64,000 nucleotides of DNA from Oxalobacter paraformigenes (GCF_000158475.2 NZ_KI392031.1:1291596-1355595), one strand, 5' to 3'; counted from the stretch's first letter, positions 1 to 9,293 are shown. The notes: a model not told the origin generated them from the letters alone. Program-made: numbers and translations.

Positions 1-3
1 CAT

Positions 4-30
4 AAAAATGCCGGAGTTACCGGCATTTTT
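4..30 (-). terminator. Intrinsic terminator after galE
   Basis: An 11-bp perfect inverted repeat (4-14 with 20-30) encloses the loop AGTTA. Read on the minus strand it lies just past the galE stop and ends in a short T run. The left arm is A-rich, so it could also stop plus-strand transcription from outside the window. Confidence 0.75.
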
Positions 31-47
31 TATGAAGTGACGCCCCA

Positions 48-1073
48 TCACACATACCCATCCGGATTTCCGCTCTGCCAGCGCCAGTAATCCGCGCACA
101 TCTGATCCAGCCCGTATTTTGCTTTCCAGCCCAGCAAGAAAAAGGCCAGAGATGGATCGGCATAATACAGGGGAACATCACCTGCCCGTCTCGGCGCTAT
201 CCGGTAAGGAATGGAGCGACCGCACGCTTTCTCGAAAGCACGCACGACATCAAGTACGCTATATCCGACTCCGGTTCCCAGATTGACCGTAAAACCCTTG
301 TTGTTTTCAAACAGATAAGCCAGCGCATCGACGTGACCCCGCGCCAGATCCATGACATGGATATAATCGCGCACGCCGGTTCCGTCTTTTGTCGGGTAAT
401 CGTCGCCGAAAACAGCCAGTTCCTTCAGTCTCCCCACAGCGACCTGTGCGACATAGGGCATCAGATTATTGGGAACCCCGTGAGGATCTTCACCGATCAT
501 CCCGCTGGGATGCGCGCCAACCGGATTGAAATAGCGCAGTATGGCAACCGACCAGGATGGATCGGAAAAAGACAGATCGTTCAGTATTTTCTCAATCATC
601 AGCTTGGAACGGCCATACGGATTGGCAACCGACAATTTCGCCGTTTCCGGAACGGGCGAATAATCGGGATCGCCATAAACCGTTGCGGAAGAACTGAATA
701 CAAAGCGGCGCACCCCGGCCTCCCGCGCATCCTGCATCAGGGATATCGTACCGGCAACATTATTGTCGTAATATTTGAGCGGTTCGGCAACCGACTCTCC
801 TACCGCCTTCAGTCCGGCAAAATGGATAATGGCGTCGATGCCGGATTGTTCAAACACCTTTTTCATCCCGTTCCTGTCACGGATATCCAGTTCATGAAAA
901 ACAAGTGGCTTGCCGGTAATTTTTTCCACCCTTTCAAGCGATTTTCTTGAACTGTTGCATAAATTATCGACCGCTACCACGGAAAACCCCGCTTCCAGCA
1001 ATTCGACGCAGGTATGCGATCCGATATAGCCTGCCGCCCCGGTCACCATGACCGTCCTGTTTTTATCGCTCAT
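48..1073 (-). CDS. galE: UDP-glucose 4-epimerase
   Basis: GalE interconverts UDP-glucose and UDP-galactose in the cytoplasm, feeding the Leloir pathway and surface polysaccharide synthesis. The 341-residue product is the usual length. It is an extended short-chain dehydrogenase with the NAD-binding motif GAAGYIG (residues 12-18), an SSSATVYG segment near 127-134 and the catalytic pair Tyr153/Lys157 in YGRSK. The chosen ATG gives MSDKNRTVMV and is preceded by GGAAG. An ATG at 1082 and a TTG at 1091 are also in frame but only add a few non-conserved residues. The gene stands alone, with a hairpin terminator directly downstream and no neighbouring sugar gene. Confidence 0.96.
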   Translation of the reverse strand: MSDKNRTVMVTGAAGYIGSHTCVELLEAGFSVVAVDNLCNSSRKSLERVEKITGKPLVFHELDIRDRNGMKKVFEQSGIDAIIHFAGLKAVGESVAEPLKYYDNNVAGTISLMQDAREAGVRRFVFSSSATVYGDPDYSPVPETAKLSVANPYGRSKLMIEKILNDLSFSDPSWSVAILRYFNPVGAHPSGMIGEDPHGVPNNLMPYVAQVAVGRLKELAVFGDDYPTKDGTGVRDYIHVMDLARGHVDALAYLFENNKGFTVNLGTGVGYSVLDVVRAFEKACGRSIPYRIAPRRAGDVPLYYADPSLAFFLLGWKAKYGLDQMCADYWRWQSGNPDGYV

Positions 1074-1350
1074 ATCTTCCATATTCACCAATCAAATCAC
1101 GCCATCCCGCTTTTCCCCGTTCAGTTTCCAATACTGACATAGACCCTTTTCTCTTTCCAAACAGGCAAATCAATTATCCCGAAAATGACGATCGGCGAAA
1201 ACGGTTTTACTGGATAAAACCGGATAAAAAGACCGCTTACCCCGGTAACTCCTGCAAAAACCGTCTTGTTTTGTGATAGGGCAGCCTTTCGATAAAACAA
1301 AACCGCTTCTGTCCGATCAAAGTTTTTTTAAGCTGAAAAGGAAAAGACCC

Positions 1351-2220
1351 ATGAACAGACAAAGCCTGATAAAAACCCTGCTGGCATTTGCCGCATTTTT
1401 CATATTTCTTGGAAACGTTCAGGCGCAGAATGCAGGCGCTTTGGAAGCGAAATACCAGCAGTTGCAAAACAAACTGGCCAACAACCAGTTCAATCAACCC
1501 ATCTACATGGATTCCAACGAGCAATCCAACAAAATCAGCGGCGACGTATACAGTGTCGTCAATTATCCCTACTCTACCGTCCGTACTGCACTGGACACCC
1601 CGTCCGAATGGTGCGAAGTACTGATGCTGCATCTGAACGTCAAGTATTGCCGGGCGTTAAGCGGCAACAGGATTGAAGTCTATGCCGGGACGAAAAAACC
1701 CCAGCCGCTGAAAAACGCGTACAAGATGACATACAACTTCAAACCGGTTATCAACAACGATAACTATATGCAAATCATCATGGATGCGAAATCCGGCCCG
1801 GTCGGTACTTCCGATTATTACATGATGATGGAAGCCATCCCGTTGCCCAACAACCGGACCTTCATTCACATCACTTATTCCTACCGTTTCGGCACCATGG
1901 CCAAAATCGCGACCAATCTGTATCTGGACACGGCAGGAAGCGGAAAAGAAGGCTTTACCATCGTCGGCAAAAAAGCCAATGGCGCTCCGGAATACGTAAC
2001 CGGCTTGAGGGGAGCGATCGAACGAAATACCATGCGCTACTATCTGGCTGTTGAAGCCTATCTCGGTTCGTTGTCTGCGCCTCCCGCACAGCAACGGGAA
2101 AAACGTCTGAAGGCCTGGTTCACCGCCACCGAACGTTATCCGCAACTGTACGAAATTACCGAAAAACAGTATCTCAGCATGAAGCGGGAAGAATTCAGAC
2201 AGACTCCGCCAAACAACTGA
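1351..2220 (+). CDS. Secreted START/SRPBCC-like protein of unknown function
   Basis: This is a 289-residue protein starting at MNRQSLIKTL, preceded by an AGGAAAAG ribosome site. The N-terminus is a clear Sec signal peptide, with a hydrophobic stretch at about residues 9-24 and likely cleavage after VQA, so the mature protein should be periplasmic. The body (roughly 60-260) has the alternating pattern of a START/SRPBCC-type lipid-binding fold, with motifs such as PYSTVRTALD, LNVKYCR and GFTIVGKKANG. Two cysteines (WCEV and KYCR) could form a disulfide. An in-frame start at 1273 would place 26 charged residues before the signal peptide and is unlikely. The gene is monocistronic. The fold is inferred from pattern; the ligand is unknown. 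Confidence 0.75.
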   Translation: MNRQSLIKTLLAFAAFFIFLGNVQAQNAGALEAKYQQLQNKLANNQFNQPIYMDSNEQSNKISGDVYSVVNYPYSTVRTALDTPSEWCEVLMLHLNVKYCRALSGNRIEVYAGTKKPQPLKNAYKMTYNFKPVINNDNYMQIIMDAKSGPVGTSDYYMMMEAIPLPNNRTFIHITYSYRFGTMAKIATNLYLDTAGSGKEGFTIVGKKANGAPEYVTGLRGAIERNTMRYYLAVEAYLGSLSAPPAQQREKRLKAWFTATERYPQLYEITEKQYLSMKREEFRQTPPNN

Positions 2221-2230
2221 GGCCATAAAA

Positions 2231-2256
2231 AAGCATGCGCCCAAAGGCGCATGCTT
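2231..2256. terminator. Bidirectional terminator hairpin
   Basis: A perfect 11-bp inverted repeat (2231-2241 and 2246-2256) with a 4-nt loop lies 11 bp after the stop of the secreted protein gene. It has an A run on its left and a looser T-rich stretch on its right. It sits between the convergent secreted-protein gene and the hrgA-like pseudogene and could serve both. Confidence 0.8.
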
Positions 2257-2282
2257 CATGTTTTATCCAGGGAAAACCGCAA

Positions 2283-3211
2283 TCAACGTACTTGCCATAC
2301 GCCACGATCCCAGTCATACGGTTTGCTTTCTTCAACCTGACAGAACTTGTTTGACTAACTTGACATAACGCCTGAAATCGGCGTTTTCCTCCGCCAACCG
2401 GTTACACCTGTTCCAGTCCACCCATTCCCCTTCCCGCGCCGGAATCAGAATCTGACTCTCAGAAACATTCACGACATCCAGCTGAATCACGCCAATACCA
2501 TGTGCGGCATTCAACATTCGCAACTCACGCATGGTGTCGCCGTCATTTATCTTGGCCGCAACCAGATAACCCGGATTGGCCCATGAAGAATTGGAAACTG
2601 CCTGAAAAAACGCTTCTCTTACATTGGACATATTTAGCGCTTTTTTCACTTCGAAAGACCACAGTCTTGTCCGTTTGTCACCATAATGTGCAATACATTC
2701 CTTTACGGCACGATCCCAGTGCGCGCCCCCATCTTCCAGCCCCACCAGATCCGGATGAAGCCATTTGTTTCCGTTTTTTCCTTTCTTCCGGACGGTTTTT
2801 TCTCATCAATCCGAAGGAGAAAAAACGCTCAGTTCATTTTTCAGGCAGGTTGTCAGCAAGGGATAAAAAGACGGTTCGTTCAACCCATCATTGGAAAATC
2901 CGGTTGCCTCTGCGGTTTCCACATCAGCCTCATCTGTTTTGTCCGTGTAATACTATTTTTTGGGACGTCCGGCAGTTGTCTTGATCTGGGAGGTTACTTT
3001 TGAAGGACAGGATGATGCACGCCCATTTCCGAGGCAAGCTGTGCATTACCTCATTATCCGTATTAAGATGACTGCCGGCCTTTTTCCTGGCCTGACAGCA
3101 GGCCGGATAAACCGTGAAAATCTGTTCTGCAATCTGCCTTGCGGTCAATTATCGTTCAGCCTGACTTTTAAGCAATTCAAAAACCATACTTCCCAAACTG
3201 ATTTTTTTCAT
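2283..3211 (-). pseudogene. Decayed HrgA-like gene (HARE-HTH plus restriction-endonuclease-like domain)
   Basis: Translating the minus strand across frames recovers a near-complete COG2958/HrgA-type protein in order. It starts MKKISLGSMVFELLKSQAER (3211 down), hits an in-frame TAA at 3151-3149, and continues with TARQIAEQIF and SHLNTDNEVM. A frameshift near 3040-3045 leads to QLASEMGVHHPVLQK. Next comes QIKTTAGRPKK ending at a TAG (2955-2953), then LNEPSFYPLLTTCLKNEL. A double TGA (2808-2803) at a further slip breaks the frame before GNKWLHPDLVGLED. A long intact C-terminal stretch (from 2745) includes FFQAVSNSSWANPGYLVAAK. A last slip near 2335 would give a C-terminus ending at 2283. HrgA proteins are often linked to restriction-modification loci; none is present here. 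At least five lesions make it non-functional. The 2332-2745 piece alone is an open frame of 137 codons. Confidence 0.8.
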
Positions 3212-3357
3212 TTCCCTGTTCATTTACGGTTGAACAATCATCTGTTTCCCAAAATAGAACTGTTCCATACAGAACCGGGTTCCCCCTTTGCCAGTGCGAA
3301 ACATTCGTACCGGCTTTAACACACTGTCGCCAGGCTCTTCGGTTCGCTGAAAAAATA

Positions 3358-4266
3358 TCATTCCAGATTCTGGACCTGTTCCCGGATCTGTTCGATCAAA
3401 AGTTTCAGTTCCATCGAGGCATCGGACAATTCCTTGATCGCCGCTTTCGAACCCAGCGTGTTGGCTTCACGGTTCAGTTCCTGCAACATGAAATCCATGC
3501 GTTTGCCGACCAGCCCGCCTTTTTCAAGAATGACTTTTGTTTCCCCCAGATGGATTTTCAGGCGGGACAGTTCTTCCGCCACATCGATTTTCATCCCGTA
3601 AAGCGTCACTTCCTGGCGAATGCGTTCGGAAGCGTCCTGCTGCGTTAAAGTAACCGGTACACTGTCGGACAACGCGACACCCAACGCTTCCTGCATGCGT
3701 TCGATCGCTTTCTGCTTGAACTGATCGACCATTTGGGGAATCAGCGGCTCGATCCGTTCGACAATCCGCTGCATGGCGTCTACCCGTTCCACCAGGGCTT
3801 TCGTCAATGCAGCCCCTTCCCGTTCCCGCTCGGCCGTAAATGTGGCCAGCGTATCGCTCATCGCCTCTTTGACCTGTTGTTGCAACGTTTCCTGATCGGG
3901 CGCCACTTCTTCAATCATGCCCGGCCAGCGCAACAGTTCGTTTACTGTCATGGCCTGGGCCTGTGGATTGTGTTGCCTGATTTCATGCTGGAGTTTGGAA
4001 AGCTCCAGAAACAGGGCATTATTCAGACTCAATGCCGACGGATTTTGCGTAGCCCGTGCAAAAGATAAACGGCATTCGACCTTGCCGCGTTTGACGTTTT
4101 GCATGATCGTCTCGCGGAAAGACGGTTCATAGGCACGGAATTCATCGTTCATTCTGAACTGCAAGTCGAGAAAACGCGAATTGACGCTCTTCAGTTCTAT
4201 CGTCAGGGTTCCCGCTACCGTTTCCACCGAAGTGGTGGCATAAGCGGTCATGCTGCGAACGGCCAT
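3358..4266 (-). CDS. yicC: YicC family endoribonuclease
   Basis: The 302-residue product begins MAVRSMTAYA, the classic YicC start (MIRSMTAFA in E. coli). It has the conserved ELKSVNSRFLDLQFRMNDEF block at about 25-45 and a C-terminal block (EGL-like GGLVGKRMDFMLQELNREAN, then SKA) at about 250-275. The family was renamed from a stress-induced protein to an endoribonuclease that acts on RNA including small RNAs; that role comes from E. coli work. In many proteobacteria gmk lies directly downstream, but here the next item on the strand is the hrgA-like pseudogene. The start is fixed by homology, with GGAAG just upstream. Confidence 0.93.
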   Translation of the reverse strand: MAVRSMTAYATTSVETVAGTLTIELKSVNSRFLDLQFRMNDEFRAYEPSFRETIMQNVKRGKVECRLSFARATQNPSALSLNNALFLELSKLQHEIRQHNPQAQAMTVNELLRWPGMIEEVAPDQETLQQQVKEAMSDTLATFTAEREREGAALTKALVERVDAMQRIVERIEPLIPQMVDQFKQKAIERMQEALGVALSDSVPVTLTQQDASERIRQEVTLYGMKIDVAEELSRLKIHLGETKVILEKGGLVGKRMDFMLQELNREANTLGSKAAIKELSDASMELKLLIEQIREQVQNLE

Positions 4267-4350
4267 TTTTCTTCCTTATTGAATAATCATGTATTGCCGG
4301 ATAAAAACCGGTTCAATACGGTTTTACTTTTTCCATACCGGCTTCAAGAA

Positions 4351-4376
4351 AAACGGCACGCCCTGGCGTGCCGTTT
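4351..4376 (-). terminator. Intrinsic terminator after efp
   Basis: A perfect 12-bp GC-rich inverted repeat (4351-4362 and 4365-4376), read on the minus strand, lies 42 bp beyond the efp stop and is followed by TTTTTC. It separates efp from yicC. Confidence 0.85.
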
Positions 4377-4417
4377 CGGAAATGACATGCAGTACAGACT
4401 GCCTGTCCTATCCTGCA

Positions 4418-4978
4418 TTACTTGCTGCGGCTGCGGTATTCGCCGGTACGCGTATCGATTTCGATCTTGTCGCCAATTTCAACGAACAGCGGAACCTGCA
4501 CGACAAAACCGGTTCCCAGCTTGGCCGATTTCATCACTTTGCCGGAAGACGTATCCCCCTTGACGGCCGGTTCGGTATAAACCACTTCACGGACAACCGT
4601 ATTGGGCAATTCAACCGAAATCGCCCTGTCGTTGTAGAAAACGACCTCGCAAGGCATGCCGTCTTCAATGTAATTCAGGGCATCGCCCATGTTTTCGGCT
4701 TCGACTTCGTACTGATTATAATCGGCGTCCATCAACACATAATGAGGATCGGCAAAATAGGAATAAGTCACTTCTTTTTTATCAAGAATCACAACGTCGA
4801 ATTTGTCATCCGCCCGGTAAACGGATTCCATATTGGAACCATTCAGCAGATTTTTCATCTTCATCTTGCAAACAGAGGCATTACGCCCCGATTTGCTATA
4901 TTCGGATTTGAGAACCACCATCGGTTCGTTATTGACCATAACGACATTGCCGGCGCGTACTTCTTGTGCAGTTTTCAT
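4418..4978 (-). CDS. efp: Translation elongation factor P
   Basis: EF-P binds between the P and E sites of the ribosome and relieves stalling at polyproline stretches. The 186-residue protein shows the three-domain layout: KOW-like N-terminus ([19 protein letters not shown]), an OB domain in the middle, and the C-terminal signature ending [13 protein letters not shown]. The tip loop reads SKSGRNAS with arginine at position 32, the residue that EarP rhamnosylates in beta- and gammaproteobacteria; E. coli has lysine near this site instead. The matching enzyme gene earP lies directly upstream on the same strand, which supports this modification route. Confidence 0.97.
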   Translation of the reverse strand: MKTAQEVRAGNVVMVNNEPMVVLKSEYSKSGRNASVCKMKMKNLLNGSNMESVYRADDKFDVVILDKKEVTYSYFADPHYVLMDADYNQYEVEAENMGDALNYIEDGMPCEVVFYNDRAISVELPNTVVREVVYTEPAVKGDTSSGKVMKSAKLGTGFVVQVPLFVEIGDKIEIDTRTGEYRSRSK

Positions 4979-5078
4979 AAAAATAGGTAAAAAAGGATTG
5001 AAAATAAAATTTTGTTTCCGTGCCAGCTATCCATAAAACCGGCACCAGATCACGTTTTTTGAAAAAATTGGCGTTATT

Positions 5079-6233
5079 TTAACGCAAAGTATTGATAAAT
5101 CGTACCAAACCGGACGCCAAATCGGGCCGGGCCGTCATTTTTTTTGACCAATCGCGTCCATGCTGTTTCAATTGCGGCAAAATTTTCCCGAATTCTTCCA
5201 TACTCTCCAGACTGGCCTGTTTTTTCCCCGCATTCCATTCATGCCAGAACCGCTTTACTCTTTCGGCATTTTCAGATGAGAAATCCGCAAGATAGCTGTC
5301 CAGAAACGCTTCCAGCTTGACCAGATGGACCTCTTCTTCCTGAGGATAGATATGCCAGACAAATGGACGGGCGGCCCACTGCGCCCGGACAAACGAATCT
5401 TCTCCGCGAACAAAATTGAGATCGCACGACCATAACAGATAATCATAAGCGTTCTGTTCCATCATCGGGAGAATCTGCAAACTTAACTGGCCGGCTGAAA
5501 AACGGACGCCCGCCACCGCATCCCGTCCCATGAAAAAACGGACTGCCCCGGAGGCAACCCCTTCCGGAATCAGGCACAGCACTTTACGGCGGCTACGCTG
5601 AAAAGACTCCAGCAACGAAACGACCGGCGCATCCGGATAACAGAAAAGAGACACCATGAAATGTTCCGTTTCGGCTTCAACGCCCAGGGAAGAAAGAAAA
5701 CGGACAGCGTTTTGGCGGTCTGCCTGAAAATGGTCGCGCGCCTCGATCAATCCGTCTTCCCGGATCAACCCGCCTGTTTTTTCGGTAAAACCGGGAAAAT
5801 AAAAATACTTCGTCAATGAAATCCACGACTGCGGAGAGGCCAGAAGATGGCTTTCGTCCACCCAGGATTCCGCGCTGAGATATTCCAGATTGATCCAGAC
5901 GGGACGCGCCTGTCTGGCGGCCATTAGACGGACATAGGATTCCGGCAAACGGGCACCGAACCCTTCAACAACCACATCCGGAACATCACTGGCAGGGAAC
6001 GCTGGAAAAATTGATGGCCATAAACGGATACCGACTCCGCAAACAACCTGTTCCACCGCCTCGGAAACCACATCCGGACAGATTTTCTGCAAAACAGCCG
6101 GTTTGTCGATCCATAGCCTTACCCGGAAACCCCGTTCATTGGCAAGCTGCCTTGCAAGTCGCCAGCACACCCCTGCATCGCCGTAATTGTCGATAACCCG
6201 GCAAAACAGATCCAGCCTCAAAGGGGAAGTCAT
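5079..6233 (-). CDS. earP: EF-P arginine rhamnosyltransferase EarP
   Basis: EarP transfers rhamnose from dTDP-L-rhamnose to Arg32 of EF-P. The 384-residue protein (glycosyltransferase family 104, formerly DUF2331) opens with LDLFCRVIDNYGDAGVCWRL. Asp15 and Asp19 correspond to the catalytic aspartates of the N-terminal Rossmann half. The C-terminal half carries the strongly conserved block RGEDSFVRAQWA followed by PFVWHIYPQEEEVHLVK (about 295-325), which forms the nucleotide-sugar pocket. It is about 100 bp upstream of efp, its substrate gene, and probably co-transcribed with it. The length is normal and no lesion is visible. Confidence 0.95.
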   Translation of the reverse strand: MTSPLRLDLFCRVIDNYGDAGVCWRLARQLANERGFRVRLWIDKPAVLQKICPDVVSEAVEQVVCGVGIRLWPSIFPAFPASDVPDVVVEGFGARLPESYVRLMAARQARPVWINLEYLSAESWVDESHLLASPQSWISLTKYFYFPGFTEKTGGLIREDGLIEARDHFQADRQNAVRFLSSLGVEAETEHFMVSLFCYPDAPVVSLLESFQRSRRKVLCLIPEGVASGAVRFFMGRDAVAGVRFSAGQLSLQILPMMEQNAYDYLLWSCDLNFVRGEDSFVRAQWAARPFVWHIYPQEEEVHLVKLEAFLDSYLADFSSENAERVKRFWHEWNAGKKQASLESMEEFGKILPQLKQHGRDWSKKMTARPDLASGLVRFINTLR

Positions 6234-6265
6234 GGGACAGGCAATACGTGCAATTGAGCAAAAAT

Positions 6266-7063
6266 CTACTGAGCCGATTTCAATAACGGAAGCATCTGCC
6301 CGAAAACCCGGGGAGAACCTGCCACAATATTGCCCGTTTCCAGAAAACCGGATTCCCCGTCAAAATCCGCCACAATCCCGCCTGCCTCGGAAACCAGCAA
6401 AGCGCCAGCCGCAATATCCCATATCTTCAGATTCTTTTCATAATAACCGTCGTAACGGCCGCAAGCTACATAGGCCAGATCCAGCGCGGCGGAACCGGGC
6501 CGACGGACTGCCTGGCAATTCAGCGTCATGGCCTCGAACATGCGCAGAAATTCCTTTAATGCTTCCGGGTCTTTCTTGCGACCGGCAAAACCCGTCCCGA
6601 TCAGCGCTTTCGACAGACGATCCGTCTTGCTGACCCGGATACGCTTGTTGTTCAAAAAAGCCCCCGCGCCCTTTGTGGCGGTAAAAAGATCATTATGAAC
6701 CGGATCATAAACAACCCCCTGGGTAATGACGCCGCGTTGTCTCAATGCAATGGAAATGCAATAACACGGGAATCCATGGATAAAATTGGTCGTGCCGTCA
6801 ATCGGATCGATAATCCAGACATTCTCGCTCTCGTCGTTCAATCCGTTTGAAGCCCCCGATTCTTCGGCCAGCACGGCATGCGTGGGATAAGCAGTCAGCA
6901 GAACGTCAATAATCGCCGCTTCGGCCGCCTTGTCGACTTCCGTCACGAAATCGTTCTGTTCTTTTTGTTCAACGGCGATCTGTTCAAGATCGAATGAGGC
7001 GCGATTGATAATCGTCGCGGCACGGCGGGCAGCCTTCACCGCCATGTTAAGCATTGGTTGCAT
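6266..7063 (-). CDS. suhB: Inositol-1-monophosphatase family protein SuhB
   Basis: SuhB is a Mg-dependent inositol monophosphatase that also acts with Nus factors in ribosomal RNA antitermination. The start at 7063 gives [15 protein letters not shown], aligning with E. coli MHPMLNIAV; in-frame codons further upstream are non-conserved. The 265-residue protein contains the metal-binding EESG loop, the hallmark [15 protein letters not shown] (about 82-96), and the C-terminal [15 protein letters not shown] motif. It lies divergently from trmJ with a 145-bp spacer, the arrangement found in many Burkholderiales. Confidence 0.96.
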   Translation of the reverse strand: MQPMLNMAVKAARRAATIINRASFDLEQIAVEQKEQNDFVTEVDKAAEAAIIDVLLTAYPTHAVLAEESGASNGLNDESENVWIIDPIDGTTNFIHGFPCYCISIALRQRGVITQGVVYDPVHNDLFTATKGAGAFLNNKRIRVSKTDRLSKALIGTGFAGRKKDPEALKEFLRMFEAMTLNCQAVRRPGSAALDLAYVACGRYDGYYEKNLKIWDIAAGALLVSEAGGIVADFDGESGFLETGNIVAGSPRVFGQMLPLLKSAQ

Positions 7064-7208
7064 AGCGCTTTCGTAAAATGACGACACCTGCCATATCCGG
7101 AAAGGCGGCGCAGTGTCATAATGATTCATTAAAAAACCGGACAAATCGGGAAGACGATACCGGATACCGGTTTCGGCTCCCATGATTTCCCCAAACCCTG
7201 TATTGTAA

Positions 7209-7988
7209 ATGAACCAGCCAAAAACCGACACATCCATTTTTCAGTCTTTGCGTTTCATCCTTGTCGGCACCAGCCATCCGGGCAATGTCGGCGCGGCGGC
7301 ACGCGCCATCAAAACCATGGGATTTGATCGTCTGATTCTGGTCAGGCCCCGTTTTGAAAACGTTCTGACTCACGAAGAAGCCATCGCCTTTGCCAGCGGC
7401 GCCCAGGACGTTCTTGAAAAGGCGGAAATCGTCGATACCATTGATCAAGCACTTGAAAACTGCCAGTTTGCCGCCGCCATCACGGCCCGGCTTCGGGAAT
7501 TTTCTCCGCCGGTCCTGACGCCGAGACAGTTTGCGGAAACCGTGTTGTCCGACAAAAAGAAACCTTGCGCCCTTGTTTTCGGCAGCGAACGTTACGGTTT
7601 GCCCAATGAAGTTGTCGAACAATGCCAGGCTCTGATCAATATTCCCGCCAATCCGGCTTACTCCTCACTGAATCTGGCTCAGGCCATTCAGGTTCTGGCA
7701 TACGAATGCCGGATGGCGCTGCTTTTGGAAAATGGAGAACCGGCAAGAGTCGATCACATCGGTTTTCACGGCGATCCCGCTTCCGTCGAACAGATCAATG
7801 GGATGTTCGCCCATCTTGAATCAGTGTTGACTGCGATCGGATTTTTAAACCCCGACAATCCCAAAAAACTGATGCCCCGCCTGAGAAGGCTGTTCTCACG
7901 CACCGGGCTTGAAACGGAAGAAGTCAATATCCTGAGAGGCATTGCCCGGCAGATGGAAAAACAGGCCAGATATTCCGAACCGGACTGA
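7209..7988 (+). CDS. trmJ: tRNA (cytidine/uridine-2'-O-)-methyltransferase TrmJ
   Basis: TrmJ uses S-adenosylmethionine to methylate the ribose of residue 32 in several tRNAs. The 259-residue SPOUT protein begins with a short leader and then [23 protein letters not shown], containing the motif-1 asparagine and arginine. The trefoil-knot motifs 2 and 3 are [18 protein letters not shown] (about 119-136) and [19 protein letters not shown] (about 142-160). A C-terminal helical extension follows, typical of TrmJ rather than the shorter TrmL. The gene converges on lexA, the two stop codons being 1 bp apart. Confidence 0.95.
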   Translation: MNQPKTDTSIFQSLRFILVGTSHPGNVGAAARAIKTMGFDRLILVRPRFENVLTHEEAIAFASGAQDVLEKAEIVDTIDQALENCQFAAAITARLREFSPPVLTPRQFAETVLSDKKKPCALVFGSERYGLPNEVVEQCQALINIPANPAYSSLNLAQAIQVLAYECRMALLLENGEPARVDHIGFHGDPASVEQINGMFAHLESVLTAIGFLNPDNPKKLMPRLRRLFSRTGLETEEVNILRGIARQMEKQARYSEPD

Positions 7989-7989
7989 A

Positions 7990-8628
7990 TTACTGCCAGG
8001 TTCGCAAAAGACCCACTACCAGCCCCTCGATTCGGAAATCGTCTGATTCACGGTTCACCCTGATCGGCCTGAAGTCCGGATTTTCAGAAAGCAACTCGAT
8101 GGCCGATCCCGTTTTTTTGAAACGTTTGACCGTCACATCATCCCCCAGTCTGGCAACGACAATCTGGCCATTTCGCGCTTTTTCGGTTTTTTTGACAGCG
8201 ATAAGATCGCCTTCAAGAATGCCGATATCCCGCATGGAAAGGCCTCTGACCTTCAGGAGGTAATCGGGTTTGTCAGAAAAAAGAGCCGGATCCAGCTGAT
8301 AGGTCTTTTCCACATGTTCCTGCGCGAGAATGGGTGAACCGGCCGCTACACGGCCAACCAGCGGAACGGCATACTGTCCCTGACGGCCCGTTTCGGAAAC
8401 CGGAATTTTCCCCTCGTCCTGCACCAGGCGAATGCCCCGTGAAATCCCCGGGACGATTTCAATGACCCCTTTCCGCGCCAGCGCCTGCAAATGCTCTTCA
8501 GCCGCATTGACAGACCGGAAACCCAGTTCCGCCGCAATCTCCGCACGGGTCGGGGGAAAGCCGGTCTTTTCGATCGATTGGCTGATAAGATTCAAGATTT
8601 CCTGTTGCCGTGCTGTCAGTTTGATCAT
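7990..8628 (-). CDS. lexA: LexA repressor, master regulator of the SOS response
   Basis: LexA represses DNA-repair genes and cleaves itself when RecA filaments form. The 212-residue protein has an N-terminal winged helix ([12 protein letters not shown], then [19 protein letters not shown] at 24-42) and a C-terminal S24 peptidase domain. The self-cleavage bond Ala96-Gly97 lies in VGRVAAGSP. The catalytic Ser131 ([17 protein letters not shown]) and Lys168 ([10 protein letters not shown]) are present. A LexA operator about 60 bp upstream indicates autorepression. It converges with trmJ. Confidence 0.97.
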   Translation of the reverse strand: MIKLTARQQEILNLISQSIEKTGFPPTRAEIAAELGFRSVNAAEEHLQALARKGVIEIVPGISRGIRLVQDEGKIPVSETGRQGQYAVPLVGRVAAGSPILAQEHVEKTYQLDPALFSDKPDYLLKVRGLSMRDIGILEGDLIAVKKTEKARNGQIVVARLGDDVTVKRFKKTGSAIELLSENPDFRPIRVNRESDDFRIEGLVVGLLRTWQ

Positions 8629-8686
8629 ACGCGCCCCGTCCGGATGGATAAATGACTGATAATATTTGACTGGGTATTTTTATAGC

Positions 8687-8702
8687 CTGTTGATTTTAAC
8701 AG
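8687..8702. promoter_or_regulatory. LexA operator (SOS box) for lexA
   Basis: The 16-nt sequence CTGTTGATTTTAACAG fits the CTG-N10-CAG consensus. It sits 59 bp upstream of the lexA start, next to a TATAAA element on the minus strand, so bound LexA would block polymerase. It could also touch expression of the divergent rpsF operon, about 190 bp away. Confidence 0.85.
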
Positions 8703-8892
8703 TATTTTAAAAGGAAATCGTCTGTTTTTCCACTTTTTCGGAAGCTTTTTGCCAATATAAATCAACCGTCTTTTTCTGACACAATAAATATTGCGCACAA
8801 ACGCCCTACACAGTAAAATAACGAGTTTTCTTCTTCCCGCACCTGACTTGACGCCGGGGCGGGCAAATTTCAAACGTCCAAAAGGAGTATGC

Positions 8893-9270
8893 ATGCGTCA
8901 CTACGAAATCGTCTTTATCGTTCATCCTGACCAGAGCGAACAGGTTCCGGCCATGATCGAACGTTACAAAAACAGCGTCACTTCCCGCGGCGGGAAAATC
9001 CATCGCGTTGAAGACTGGGGCCGTCGTCAACTGGCCTACATGATCAACAAATTCGCCAAAGCCCACTACGTTCTCATGAACATCGAATGCGACGGCGAAA
9101 CCCTGAACGAACTGGAAACGGCATTCAAATTCAACGATGCCATTTTGCGTCATCTGACCGTCAAAATGAAACACGCTGAAACCGGCCCTTCCCCGATGAT
9201 GAAATCGGCTCAGAAAGAAGAATCTGCCAAGGCGCCCGCTCCCGCAGAACAACAGTCCGCTTCAGCCTGA
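8893..9270 (+). CDS. rpsF: 30S ribosomal protein S6
   Basis: S6 binds S18 and 16S rRNA in the platform of the small subunit. The start [18 protein letters not shown] follows a strong AAAGGAG site at 8881-8887. The 125-residue protein includes the conserved [21 protein letters not shown] segment (about 40-60) and HLTVKMK near residue 94. The C-terminal tail is rich in Lys, Ala and Pro and ends without glutamates, so the E. coli-type RimK polyglutamylation tail is absent. It is the first gene of rpsF-priB-rpsR-rplI. Confidence 0.98.
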   Translation: MRHYEIVFIVHPDQSEQVPAMIERYKNSVTSRGGKIHRVEDWGRRQLAYMINKFAKAHYVLMNIECDGETLNELETAFKFNDAILRHLTVKMKHAETGPSPMMKSAQKEESAKAPAPAEQQSASA

Positions 9271-9293
9271 CAAAATCGCGACAGGAGACTTCT

